The notes below the pieces were generated by a model. That model had not been told where the DNA came from and did no database searches. It worked only from the letters and a program-made list of their open reading frames with translations. Shown here piece by piece: positions 1-6,928 of a DNA stretch of 14,205 nt. The first letter of the stretch is position 1, and each line of letters begins with the position of its first letter. The stretch comes from Spirochaetaceae bacterium (GTDB taxonomy: Bacteria > Spirochaetota > Spirochaetia > SZUA-6 > Fen-1364): NCBI GenBank assembly GCA_003141795.1, contig PLNO01000366.1, positions 8,008 to 22,212 of the forward strand, read 5' to 3'. A program made the position numbers and the translations under genes.

Positions 1-312
1 GAGGACTGAGCGCGCTGCGTTCAGCATGCGCTCCCCCAGATCGCCTCCCCTTTGTGGGCTGATCGATACACCCCCTCCCGTCGGCAGGGAGAGAAGACGC
101 GCGGCCTGCTCCCTGTCGTACGGATTCTCACATCCGTCCTCCGCGTAGAAGACGTGCAGCGGCAGGCGCGATCGATCGACGCACGCGATCGTGTCGGCAA
201 TGCACCTCCTGTGCAGCTCGGCGCATTCCGCCGGCGTGAGCCATGGCTGTAATCGCGTCTTCGTACGGCCCGGCAGCGGGAGGCGGGTCATGAGAGCCAC
301 TGCGGCGGTCAC
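1..312 (-). CDS. TIGR04282/DUF2064 family CofC-like transferase, N-terminal part (runs off left edge)
   Basis: The reading frame is open from a GTG at 312 to the window edge, giving 104 codons with no stop. Its start overlaps the stop of the glycosyltransferase upstream as GTGA, and a purine-rich AGGGGAG lies about 6 nt before the GTG. Visible features are ALMTRLPLPGRTKTRL near residues 6-21, the loop LTPAECAELHR near 26-36, and a GGDLGERM motif near 89-96. These are hallmarks of the DUF2064 'glyco_like_cofC' family, a nucleotidyl/glycosyl-transferase fold related to CofC and MobA. Family members are usually about 200-220 aa, so roughly half is present. The family commonly sits beside a TIGR04283 glycosyltransferase, exactly as here. 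Substrate unknown. The frame was translated by hand; the match is by motif only. Confidence 0.88.
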   Translation of the reverse strand, partial: MTAAVALMTRLPLPGRTKTRLQPWLTPAECAELHRRCIADTIACVDRSRLPLHVFYAEDGCENPYDREQAARLLSLPTGGGVSISPQRGGDLGERMLNAARSVL

Positions 313-1007
313 GACCGCTCCCCTCGCCCCGTGCCGTAGAGCCGCGCGAGCCGCTGCGGTGCAACGCCGACGGCGTACAGCGCCTTGAGCCCCTGCATGG
401 CAAGGAGGGTCCGCACGGGTCCGCCCTCGTGGAAGCGGCGTGCGCTGGTCACGATCCTGCCCTGCACGACGAACGCCCGTTCGTGCCAGCGCAGTCGACG
501 GGACAGCTCGACGTCCTCCATGAGCGGGATGTCGGGGAAGCCTCCCACTTTCCGAAAGAGCTCCGCCGTACAGAAAATCCCCTGGTCTCCGAAGCACATG
601 CTCCTCTGTCGTGACCTCCTGTTGGACGCCGCTCCGACGGCCCGGAAGAAAGGGGCGTCGTCGTCGAACGCCACCGTGCAACACCCCCATGAGTGCCCTT
701 CGGCCACCGCTCTTCCGATGTCGGCCCTGACCCGGCCCTCGGGGACCGTGTCGGCGTGGAGGAAGAAATAAACATCGCCGGTGGCAGCGGCTGCGCCGGC
801 ATTGAGCTGTCGGCCCCTCCCCGGCGCGGACTGAACGACGGTCACCGGATTGCGGGCGCAGAGCTCGGCTGTGCCGTCGCGGCTATTGCCGTCGCTGACC
901 ACGATCTGCTCCAACGGGAATACCGCCAGGAGGGTCTCCAGCATCCCTGCGATCCGACCGGCCTCGTTCAGGGTCGGAATGATCAGTGACATCCGCGCTC
1001 GCTCCAT
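309..1007 (-). CDS. TIGR04283-type family 2 glycosyltransferase
   Basis: A 232-residue GT-A fold glycosyltransferase. Seen: the N-terminal strand SLIIPTLNEAGRI (residues 7-19), the nucleotide-binding SDGNSRDGT near 38-46, a DxD-equivalent FLHADTVP near 84-91, GDQGIF, and the acceptor-side EDVELSRRLR motif. The conserved SARRFHEGG toward the C-terminus is characteristic of the 'rSAM/selenodomain-associated transferase 2' family, whose usual length (about 220 aa) matches. No membrane segment is evident, so it is probably cytosolic or membrane-peripheral. The ATG at 1007 was chosen because GGGAGA lies 7 nt upstream; an ATG at 992 is the alternative. The start lies inside the preceding frame (overlap 883-1007) and the end overlaps the next gene by GTGA, so the genes are translationally coupled. 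Acceptor sugar or lipid is unknown. Confidence 0.9.
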   Translation of the reverse strand: MERARMSLIIPTLNEAGRIAGMLETLLAVFPLEQIVVSDGNSRDGTAELCARNPVTVVQSAPGRGRQLNAGAAAATGDVYFFLHADTVPEGRVRADIGRAVAEGHSWGCCTVAFDDDAPFFRAVGAASNRRSRQRSMCFGDQGIFCTAELFRKVGGFPDIPLMEDVELSRRLRWHERAFVVQGRIVTSARRFHEGGPVRTLLAMQGLKALYAVGVAPQRLARLYGTGRGERS

Positions 1008-1425
1008 CGTCGTCTCTCCCTTCCCATACGTCGAACAGGATGCCCGCGGCCCGCCCGGTGAGCGCGACACAGGAGCGGTTTCCCAGACGGTCGAGACCGG
1101 ACCTCCTTGCGCGGATTGCCCGGCAGCACGTCGCGCCGAACTCCTCCCTGAACCTGTCGTGCAGCACGCGCTCGAGGCTGTCGCCCCGCGTATGCGGTCC
1201 GCGGCGCGCCTGCAGGACTCCCGCCGCCATGACCATGCCAACGAGGGCCCCACACGCGCATCCGCTTCCCATTCCCTTCGCGAAGAGCGAAGTGGATGCG
1301 GCGAGGTCGCCACCAACGTCGAAACCCCATGTGTTCCCCGCGGCCATGAGAACGGCCTGGCAGCAGTTGCCGCATGAGCGCATCTGCGCTTCAGCGGCGG
1401 ACACAATGCGCGATCTATCGTCCAT
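883..1425 (-). other. C_GCAxxG_C_C cysteine-motif domain with its own internal start
   Basis: This marks the C-terminal module of the fusion as a possible independent 180-residue product beginning MDDRSRIV. Eight cysteines are visible: CGNCC (three), CAC (two), CC, and SCVAL. They follow the family order C, GCAxxG, C, C. The family is described as putatively redox-active and is often encoded near selenium, arsenic or thiol-handling genes; no reaction is established. The residues after about 140 (GRDDDGASAD onward) are low-complexity and lie over the glycosyltransferase start, so they probably have no function of their own. Confidence 0.7.
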
Positions 1426-2361
1426 GGCAGACCTCCGACGATGCGTGAGCAGGATGAGCCCGCCGTACAGGCTGGAAAGGCTTACGAGCACGGCGTAGAG
1501 AAGGGACGAGGCGAGCGCCGCCTCACGGGCAACACCGTAGCGGCCGAGCATCGCCACGTAGGCCCCCTCGCGCAGCCCGAAGCCGTTGATCCCTACCGGC
1601 AGCATGGCGGCCACGGACGTGAATGGGATGAGGAAGAACGCCTCGCCCCACCCGATGCCGCTCACCCGCAGGGTGCGAAACACGGCCATGTTCACCGCAA
1701 CGACGCAGACCTGGAACACGACGGACAGCGCGAGTACTCCGGCCAGAAGCCCCTTGCTCCCCGTAAGCCTGGTACCGTGACTGAGCACCCCTGTGAGAAA
1801 CGTCGCGATCCTCCCCGTGCGCGCGGCGAATCGCGCCGACGGCCGTATGCGCATGAGCGCGACGGTAAGCGCGGCGCTGACGAACGCGAGCGCGGCGAAC
1901 AGGATGAGCGCGGTCCGCTGGGGATCCCTGATGCACGCGGCGCCCATGAGCCCGACGATCGAAAGCCCGCAGGTGGCGATGATCCTTTCGAGGACCACCG
2001 ACGTGGCGGCGCCGGGCGTGTCCGACGCGACCCCGCCGATCCTGTAGGCGCGATACGCGTCGCCGCCGATGCTGGAGGGAAGGAAGTTGTTGAAGAAAAG
2101 CCCTGCCCAATACGCGTCCCACAGGGAAGACAAGCCAACGTGCATGCCTTGCGCGGCCAGGACGAGCCGCCACTTGGCCACGCTTACCGCCATGGAGAGC
2201 ACGATCAGACCCACCGCGGCGACGATCCACGGCGCATCGGCGCGGCCAACGAGCACGGCGAGCTCCTGCCACTTGATCGTGAGGGCAAGCCATACCAGCA
2301 GCCCGGCGGAAACGCCGGCCCGGGCCGCGGTCGTCCAAAACTTTTTTAGCGAAGCGCGCAT
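883..2361 (-). CDS. Flippase-like (YbhN/UPF0104) membrane protein fused in frame to C_GCAxxG_C_C domain
   Basis: One uninterrupted 492-residue frame with two modules. Residues 1-312 are a polytopic membrane protein of the lysylphosphatidylglycerol-synthase TM/YbhN (UPF0104) type, with about 7-8 hydrophobic segments. It shows the family signatures LFFNNFLPSSIGGDAYR, VVLERI and LPVGINGFGLREGAYV. Relatives move or modify lipids or lipid-linked sugars in the inner membrane. Residues 313 onward carry a putative redox-active C_GCAxxG_C_C domain: CGNCCQAV, GCACGALVG, FGATCCRAI and SCVAL. The second module has its own ATG (1425) preceded by GGAGGT, so it may also, or only, be made as a separate protein. 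The frame continues about 40 residues past the usual domain end, overlapping the glycosyltransferase by 125 nt. The ATG at 2361 has no good ribosome site; GTG at 2391 is an alternative. A lost stop or sequencing indel could explain the joining. Confidence 0.75.
   Translation of the reverse strand: MRASLKKFWTTAARAGVSAGLLVWLALTIKWQELAVLVGRADAPWIVAAVGLIVLSMAVSVAKWRLVLAAQGMHVGLSSLWDAYWAGLFFNNFLPSSIGGDAYRAYRIGGVASDTPGAATSVVLERIIATCGLSIVGLMGAACIRDPQRTALILFAALAFVSAALTVALMRIRPSARFAARTGRIATFLTGVLSHGTRLTGSKGLLAGVLALSVVFQVCVVAVNMAVFRTLRVSGIGWGEAFFLIPFTSVAAMLPVGINGFGLREGAYVAMLGRYGVAREAALASSLLYAVLVSLSSLYGGLILLTHRRRSAMDDRSRIVSAAEAQMRSCGNCCQAVLMAAGNTWGFDVGGDLAASTSLFAKGMGSGCACGALVGMVMAAGVLQARRGPHTRGDSLERVLHDRFREEFGATCCRAIRARRSGLDRLGNRSCVALTGRAAGILFDVWEGRDDDGASADVTDHSDPERGRSDRRDAGDPPGGIPVGADRGQRRQ
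1431..1436 (-). promoter_or_regulatory. Internal ribosome binding site for the C_GCAxxG_C_C module
   Basis: GGAGGT on the minus strand, 5 nt before the ATG at 1425. This is a near-consensus Shine-Dalgarno sequence inside an otherwise open frame and the best evidence that the cysteine-motif protein is translated on its own. Confidence 0.65.
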
Positions 2362-2416
2362 GGCGAGGAAACGTGGGGGTCGGCGCGTCACGCCACCGGC
2401 CCCGCGCCGTTGATCC

Positions 2417-3346
2417 CTACTTCTCCATCGGGTTGGCGGGATCGCCCGCCCACTCGCTGATGGATGCGTTGTAGTTCTTGGCCTTGTCGTACCCGACCAT
2501 GCGGAGGATGAGGGCGAGATACCCCGACCGCACTCCGGCAGTACAGTACGTCGCGATGTCGTCACCCTGCTTCAGGCCGGCCTTCTCGAAGAGCGCCGAA
2601 AGCTCGGCCACGCTCTTGATCGTGCCGTCGTCGTTATAGGTCTGGGTGAAATCGATGTGGATCGCCCCGGGGATGTGGCCGCCCCGCTTTTCTCCGAAGG
2701 TTTTCTTTCCGACGTACTCGTCCTGACCCCGCGAATCGACTATCCTGACGCGGCCCGCGTTCGCCTTGAGATATGCCGTCGTCGCGATCAACGAGTCATC
2801 CGCCGCACCCGGCGTCGCGATCACCGGCGTGATCCTGGCCGCCGCGAGTGTCGTCGGCCCGCCCGCCTTTTTCCACGAGGGCCAGCCGCCGTTCAGCATC
2901 CGCACGTTCGGGAAGCCGGCGCCGCGCAGCGTCCACGCGACCCTGCCGTCCTCTCCCCACGACTTCGGCATTCCATATACGACCACGGTTCTCGAGCCGT
3001 CGATCCCGAGCTGTCCGAGCCGGGCGGCGACCTTGTCGGCGGGAAGAACGACTGCCCATCCGGGCTCGCCCTGCTTGGGGGTCATGTTGGCGAATGCGCC
3101 CCACTGGGCGTTCACCGCCCCGGGGACGTGTCCCACCGCATAGTCCGCGTCGCCCCTGACGTCGATGATGTCGACCTTGCCCAGGTTGGCCTTCAGCCAT
3201 GCGACATTGACGAAGTAGTCGCCGACAGCCGCGTCCGCGGCGAAGAGGGCCCCGGGGGCCGCCACGGCAAGGGCCAGACAGAGCACGAGCACGCCCCGCC
3301 GAGCGCCTGTCCGACAGGATATGACACTTCTGGATTTGACTGACAC
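2417..3346 (-). CDS. Exported two-domain rhodanese (thiosulfate/3-mercaptopyruvate-type sulfurtransferase)
   Basis: A 309-residue tandem rhodanese. The N-terminal region has basic residues (CRTGARRG), a hydrophobic core (VLVLCLALAVAAPGAL) and a likely cleavage site after LFA, so the protein is probably periplasmic. Domain 1 (about residues 40-160: VDIIDVRGDADYAVGHVPGAVN) is the inactive type: its active loop reads YGMPKSWGEDGR with no cysteine. Domain 2 (about 180-309) carries RIVDSRGQDEYVG, GHIPGAIHIDF and the catalytic loop CTAGVRSGY, with Cys268 as the persulfide-forming residue. It would transfer sulfane sulfur from thiosulfate or a related donor. The GTG at 3346 was chosen because AGGAGG ends 5 nt before it; the in-frame ATG at 3361 would place the ribosome site inside the gene. 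It opens the left-hand minus-strand gene group and has a long leader of its own. Confidence 0.9.
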   Translation of the reverse strand: MSVKSRSVISCRTGARRGVLVLCLALAVAAPGALFAADAAVGDYFVNVAWLKANLGKVDIIDVRGDADYAVGHVPGAVNAQWGAFANMTPKQGEPGWAVVLPADKVAARLGQLGIDGSRTVVVYGMPKSWGEDGRVAWTLRGAGFPNVRMLNGGWPSWKKAGGPTTLAAARITPVIATPGAADDSLIATTAYLKANAGRVRIVDSRGQDEYVGKKTFGEKRGGHIPGAIHIDFTQTYNDDGTIKSVAELSALFEKAGLKQGDDIATYCTAGVRSGYLALILRMVGYDKAKNYNASISEWAGDPANPMEK

Positions 3347-3604
3347 TGAGACCTCCTGCATCGAAAGCCTGCTCGCGCACGCATGCCGCGGACAGACCAC
3401 GGACGCTGCTCGCGCGTCGCGAATCCCTGGATGCGTCTCAGGTTCAGTAGGGGAGGGCGAGATCTACAGCGGGTGTTGCATGAACCGTCCGCCCCGCTCT
3501 CCTGCACGCATCCTTATACGCTCAGAACGCCGACCGGCGTTGTGCGTGCCTCAAGAATGGTGGTAACGGTGCGACTTCATGCCTTCCTCATTACGACGAT
3601 GGAT
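3347..3604 (-). ncRNA. Candidate structured 5' leader of the rhodanese transcript
   Basis: Between the predicted start of transcription (about 3604) and the GTG at 3346 lie about 258 untranslated bases with no convincing ORF. In transcript order there is first a hairpin AACGCC-GGTC-GGCGTT (plus-strand 3526-3541). Next comes a long-range helix pairing 3513-3506 with 3436-3429 (GGATGCGT with ACGCATCC, 8 bp perfect), extended across a small internal loop by 3504-3501 with 3442-3439 (4 bp). Inside it, AGCGGG/CCCGCT (3498-3493 with 3473-3468) can form a hairpin, and GGTTCA/TGAACC (3486-3481 with 3446-3441) offers an alternative pairing. This nested layout suggests a riboswitch or attenuator; it matches no class I know. 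Drawn by eye, without energy calculation. Confidence 0.4.
3526..3541. repeat. 16-bp palindrome AACGCCG-AC-CGGCGTT
   Basis: Seven-base perfect arms around a 2-base centre in the rhodanese upstream region. In RNA it would make a 6-bp hairpin with a GGUC tetraloop; in DNA it would suit a dimeric repressor. No T-run follows on either strand, so it is not a standard terminator. Confidence 0.55.
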
Positions 3605-3610
3605 GACGGG

Positions 3611-3639
3611 ACTGTAGTGCATCACCACAGGAGAGTCAA
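3611..3639 (-). promoter_or_regulatory. Sigma-70-type promoter for the rhodanese gene group
   Basis: On the minus strand TTGACT (3639-3634) is followed after exactly 17 bases by TACAGT (3616-3611). Transcription would start near 3604, about 258 nt before the rhodanese GTG. It lies downstream of the glycosidase stop (3762), so the rhodanese group can be expressed separately from the sugar operon. Confidence 0.6.
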
Positions 3640-3761
3640 TTCCACACACGGCAGCTTCAAGGATGGAAAGACGTGAACGGAACGATCACGGGGACTTCCT
3701 ATTGCGGTTTGCTGGGCGAGGCGAGCGTGACGGTGAGCTCCGCCGGCACCATCGTGGACCC
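3640..3761. other. Gene-free spacer between glycosidase stop and rhodanese promoter
   Basis: No convincing gene and no clear terminator hairpin with a T-run was seen after the glycosidase stop. A short plus-strand frame from a GTG at 3673 overlaps the glycosidase 3' end and lacks a ribosome site. Transcription of the sugar operon could therefore run into the rhodanese leader. Confidence 0.5.
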
Positions 3762-6041
3762 TCAGCTCGTCAGGATCGATCGCGATTCGCCCGGCTTCAC
3801 GATGCATGTATACCGGATTGCCGGCTTTCCCAGGAACCGCTGGCTGGGTCGTATCTCCAGATTTCTGCTTCCTTTGCTCGTCACCCGATATACTCTCTCC
3901 TCGTCCACAGGCACGGAGAGGTTGACGGTGATGGCGTGAGGATTGTGGTTTTCGATCTGGCATTCCGCACCGCCCGCGTGTCTTGAGAACGCAATGGTCA
4001 CGACTGCCGATCCCACCCGTGCCCGTTCCCATCTGTAATCGCTGGAAGGCGAGAGAGGTCTCAGGGTGAGGGTTTTCGATGGGGCGTCGTATCGGATTCC
4101 CATTATCTCCGTCACGAAAAGAGTCGAGAAAACCCCGGCCGCCCACCCGCATTTGCCGCATGTGAAATTGCGTGTCACGTCGCCTGTTTCCGCACCCAGG
4201 CGATACGGCCACCACCACCAGGACCCATCGATGTCGCAGAGATGCTTCAATTCTGTCATGAATCCGCGCTCACCGCTCATCGTCTTGGCATCCACGACGC
4301 CGGCAAATCCTGTCGTATAACCGGGGAAGGTTGCCCCGGAACAAGCGCCCCATCGAATGCCTCTAGACTGTTCCCCGTAGGTCGGGTTCTCGGGACTCAT
4401 CGAGAATGACAGGTAATTACGGAAGGTCTGATTGTCATACTCCGAGAACCCGTAGAAAGACAGCAGGGTGGTGTCTGACTCTTCCCCATCGTGCATCATC
4501 AGGTTGATGTTCTGCCCGTTCGTGACGTCGGTCAGGAACTGGAGGCCGCTGTCGATGAACCTCTTCTTGTAGTAGGACAGGGGAAGAGTCGTCCTCGCTT
4601 TTGCATCGGCCCCGACGCCCGAGATCCCTTCGACGTACTGTTTTCCGAAAGGCCCTTCGACGGTCATGTCCTTTTGTATGGCTGCATGGATCCTGTCTGC
4701 CGTTTCTTGATATGAGCGCATGAGGCTCTTCTCCCTGAAGACTTCACCTGCGATACGGGCCAGCGACGCGAAGGCTTTCCACGCCGTGATGTTCGAGCCG
4801 GTATGATAGACGCCCAGCGAGTAGGCATCGGAAATCCACGTGGAGGGAAACAACCACGGATCGCCCTCTTTCCTCGTCTCCAACACCCGTCTCATGATGT
4901 TCTTCATTGCAGCATAAGCGTCGCGATGAGAGAGAAAGAATCGTTTGTCGCCGGTTGTTTCATAGTACAAGCCCGCCATGATGACCGATGAGAGAGAGTT
5001 GCTCAGAGAATGGACGACCCCCCCCTCGAACCGCGATCCCTTCGGCCGGATCCCGTGTTCGAGGAACCACATCATGCCGTCTCTGAAGAATGCCGGGTTC
5101 AGCATTGAGAAGGGCAGATATGAATAATACATGTCCTTCATCCAGATGGCCCGTGTCGCCGGATAGGTACCCCAATTGGATCCGACGATTGCGCCGTTTC
5201 CATCCATGCCGACCGCGCCCAGGCACAGGCAGACTGCCCTCTCGAAGATCGCTGCCGTGAGGGGGTCCTGCGGCATGGTGAGTCTGCCCAGCAGTGAGCG
5301 GTGATAGTCCCAGGTTTCCAGCAGCCATTGGAAGGAACCTTTCGAACGGATCGCTTCAACCGCTCCGTCGTCGCCCGGAGCATGGAGAAAAACGGCGGTC
5401 CATTGCGATTCGCCCTGCAACAGCCTGAAAGGCGTCTCCTGCGCGCTGTCCCCGACTTCCATGGAGGCCATGCTGACATCGCGCATGGCGAAGGGATCCC
5501 GATCGTTCGGGGAAACATCGGGAAGTATGACAGCCCCCTCAACGAGGCTTTGGGAAGTGTTCTCAACCAGAATACCGTAGACAAGGCCACGCAGCCGTGT
5601 TGCGCCGTCTTGTGATACGGGTGCGTACGCCAGGATCGTTGCCTTCAGGCCGGCGATGGAGAAGCGGACCCGGGGGAAGAGATTGTCCAGCAACGAGGTG
5701 GAGTAGTCCGTTGCGCCCTCAGCGGTGCGCGTGACGGTTCCGCCGACGCGGATGCCGAAAGAGAATGGGCCGGTTTCAGAGAAGTCCTTTGCGACCCAGA
5801 CGCCCGGAATGTCGTCAACGGAGTAGCAGCCCCGATAGATGACGAGGTGTTTGATGGTGCCCGATGGATCGATATTCGCCAGCACCTTGTTGTTGCTGAC
5901 GTCGAAGGTGAAATCCTTGTCGGGAAAGCGACCTGAGTAATAGCTTTCTCGGAGCTCGGTGGAGTATTCTCCATTCGAAAAAGTGAGATTGAAGAACGGA
6001 CTTCCGGGTTGCGTGAGTGCCTCGAGAATCGAATTGATCAT
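3762..6041 (-). CDS. Cytoplasmic (alpha/alpha)6 six-hairpin glycosidase-like protein
   Basis: A 759-residue protein without a signal peptide. Three regions are visible: an N-terminal beta-rich part (about 1-250), a central helical six-hairpin barrel (about 260-645), and a C-terminal beta-sandwich (about 650-759, SKTLTLRPLSP onward). This architecture is typical of carbohydrate-active families on the GH15/GH63/GH78/GH94 type of scaffold. Candidate catalytic or substrate residues are in AIWMKDMYYSYLPF (Trp300, Asp303) and HDGEESDTTLL (Asp518, Glu520, Glu521, Asp523). A run of four tryptophans (608-611) in SWWWWPYRLGAETGD and CGKCGWAAG probably line the sugar pocket. It is the last gene of the sugar operon, 28 nt after the second permease, with GAGAGGTGG before its ATG, so it probably cleaves or phosphorolyses the imported oligosaccharide. 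I cannot assign a GH family. Confidence 0.75.
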   Translation of the reverse strand: MINSILEALTQPGSPFFNLTFSNGEYSTELRESYYSGRFPDKDFTFDVSNNKVLANIDPSGTIKHLVIYRGCYSVDDIPGVWVAKDFSETGPFSFGIRVGGTVTRTAEGATDYSTSLLDNLFPRVRFSIAGLKATILAYAPVSQDGATRLRGLVYGILVENTSQSLVEGAVILPDVSPNDRDPFAMRDVSMASMEVGDSAQETPFRLLQGESQWTAVFLHAPGDDGAVEAIRSKGSFQWLLETWDYHRSLLGRLTMPQDPLTAAIFERAVCLCLGAVGMDGNGAIVGSNWGTYPATRAIWMKDMYYSYLPFSMLNPAFFRDGMMWFLEHGIRPKGSRFEGGVVHSLSNSLSSVIMAGLYYETTGDKRFFLSHRDAYAAMKNIMRRVLETRKEGDPWLFPSTWISDAYSLGVYHTGSNITAWKAFASLARIAGEVFREKSLMRSYQETADRIHAAIQKDMTVEGPFGKQYVEGISGVGADAKARTTLPLSYYKKRFIDSGLQFLTDVTNGQNINLMMHDGEESDTTLLSFYGFSEYDNQTFRNYLSFSMSPENPTYGEQSRGIRWGACSGATFPGYTTGFAGVVDAKTMSGERGFMTELKHLCDIDGSWWWWPYRLGAETGDVTRNFTCGKCGWAAGVFSTLFVTEIMGIRYDAPSKTLTLRPLSPSSDYRWERARVGSAVVTIAFSRHAGGAECQIENHNPHAITVNLSVPVDEERVYRVTSKGSRNLEIRPSQRFLGKPAIRYTCIVKPGESRSILTS

Positions 6042-6069
6042 AGTGCCGCCACCTCTCGATGTTTGTCTA

Positions 6070-6924
6070 TCAGCCCTTTATTCCCGTGAGCGCTATTCCT
6101 TCTATGAAATAGCGTTGTCCGACCAGGAATATCAGAATCGCCGGCGCCACGACCACGGTGGCCGCCGCCATCATCAGATGCCACTCCGCCTTGTACATGC
6201 CGGTGAACTGCATGAGCCCCAGAGCCAAAGTGTACTTGTTCGAGCTGTTCAGGTAGACGAGCGGCCCGAGGAAGTCGTTCCAGGTGTTCAGGAACGCGAA
6301 CAATCCCACGACGATCAGGGACGTCTTCGTCAAGGGCACCATGATGTGCGAGTAGATCTGGACATGGTTGGCCCCGTCGATCCTGGCCGCCTCGTCCAGC
6401 TCGCGAGGGATGCCGCGATAGAATTGGCGAAGCAGAAAGATGTAGAACGCCCCGCCGCCGAACCACGCGGGAATGATGAGGGGACCGAAGGTGTTCGTCA
6501 GCCGCACGGCGCTCCATCCCACGAATGTGGGGATGAGCGTCACCGCATAGGGCAGCATCATCGTAGCGACGATGAGAGAGAAGACGAGGTCCCTTCCCCT
6601 CCATTTGATCCGGGCGAAGCTGTACGCGCACAGCGAGCTGGTGATGACCGTCCCGACAATCACCAGAACAACGATCGCGATCGAGTTGACGAAGTATCGG
6701 CCGAAGGGGAGTATCGTCAAGGCCTCCCCATAGTTGGACCATCTGAAGGGATGGGGAACGAGGCGGGGAGGGAGCTCGAAGATCTGCACGGACGTCATGA
6801 GAGAGCTCCGGAGCATCCACACCAGGGGGAGCAGGCAGACAGCGGCACCCGCTATCAGGACGAAATAGAGGAAGAACCTTTCAACCGAGCTCTTCGTGGA
6901 GAATGGCCGTCTCCGTTTGCCCAT
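6070..6924 (-). CDS. Carbohydrate ABC transporter permease, MalG type
   Basis: A 284-residue inner-membrane permease with about six transmembrane helices, the first at residues 19-40 (FFLYFVLIAGAAVCLLPLVW). It carries the ATPase-contacting EAA loop, DEAARIDGANHVQIYSHIMVPL, in the cytoplasmic loop before the final helices, and the NTWNDFLGPLVYL segment typical of CUT1-family MalG homologues. It forms a heterodimeric channel with the permease encoded just upstream. The ATG at 6924 was chosen because GGTGGAG lies 9 nt before it and the preceding stop is only 4 nt away; a GTG at 6939 would overlap the upstream gene and add five residues. No ATPase gene follows. Confidence 0.92.
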   Translation of the reverse strand: MGKRRRPFSTKSSVERFFLYFVLIAGAAVCLLPLVWMLRSSLMTSVQIFELPPRLVPHPFRWSNYGEALTILPFGRYFVNSIAIVVLVIVGTVITSSLCAYSFARIKWRGRDLVFSLIVATMMLPYAVTLIPTFVGWSAVRLTNTFGPLIIPAWFGGGAFYIFLLRQFYRGIPRELDEAARIDGANHVQIYSHIMVPLTKTSLIVVGLFAFLNTWNDFLGPLVYLNSSNKYTLALGLMQFTGMYKAEWHLMMAAATVVVAPAILIFLVGQRYFIEGIALTGIKG

Positions 6925-6928
6925 GGTT

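Noticed and set aside
309..1406. Longer glycosyltransferase with a start at 1406
   Set aside because: The extra N-terminal residues are the out-of-frame reading of the cysteine-motif gene; the true first strand begins just after 1007.
1008..1425. Possible selenocysteine (TGA) use in the C_GCAxxG_C_C gene
   Set aside because: The cysteine motif is complete with ordinary codons and no in-frame TGA interrupts the domain.
1441..2349. 302-codon plus-strand open frame
   Set aside because: Antisense to the flippase gene; the protein is dominated by charged and Gly/Pro-rich strings typical of GC-rich shadows.
2657..3343. 228-codon plus-strand frame opposite the rhodanese
   Set aside because: Antisense shadow; the minus strand carries both rhodanese domains and the catalytic loop.
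3421..3460. TPP-riboswitch-like GAACCTGA followed by CCAGGGA in the rhodanese leader
   Set aside because: The conserved CTGAGA/P2-P3 portion and the paired segment between GAACCTGA and the AGGGA-type end are missing, and the spacing is wrong.
3513..3518. TATAAG as the rhodanese -10
   Set aside because: No -35 at a usable distance, and the TTGACT/TACAGT promoter at 3611-3639 has ideal spacing.
3673..3939. Short plus-strand frame starting GTG, with a Thr/Gly/Ser-rich opening
   Set aside because: Overlaps the glycosidase 3' end, has no ribosome site and no family resemblance.
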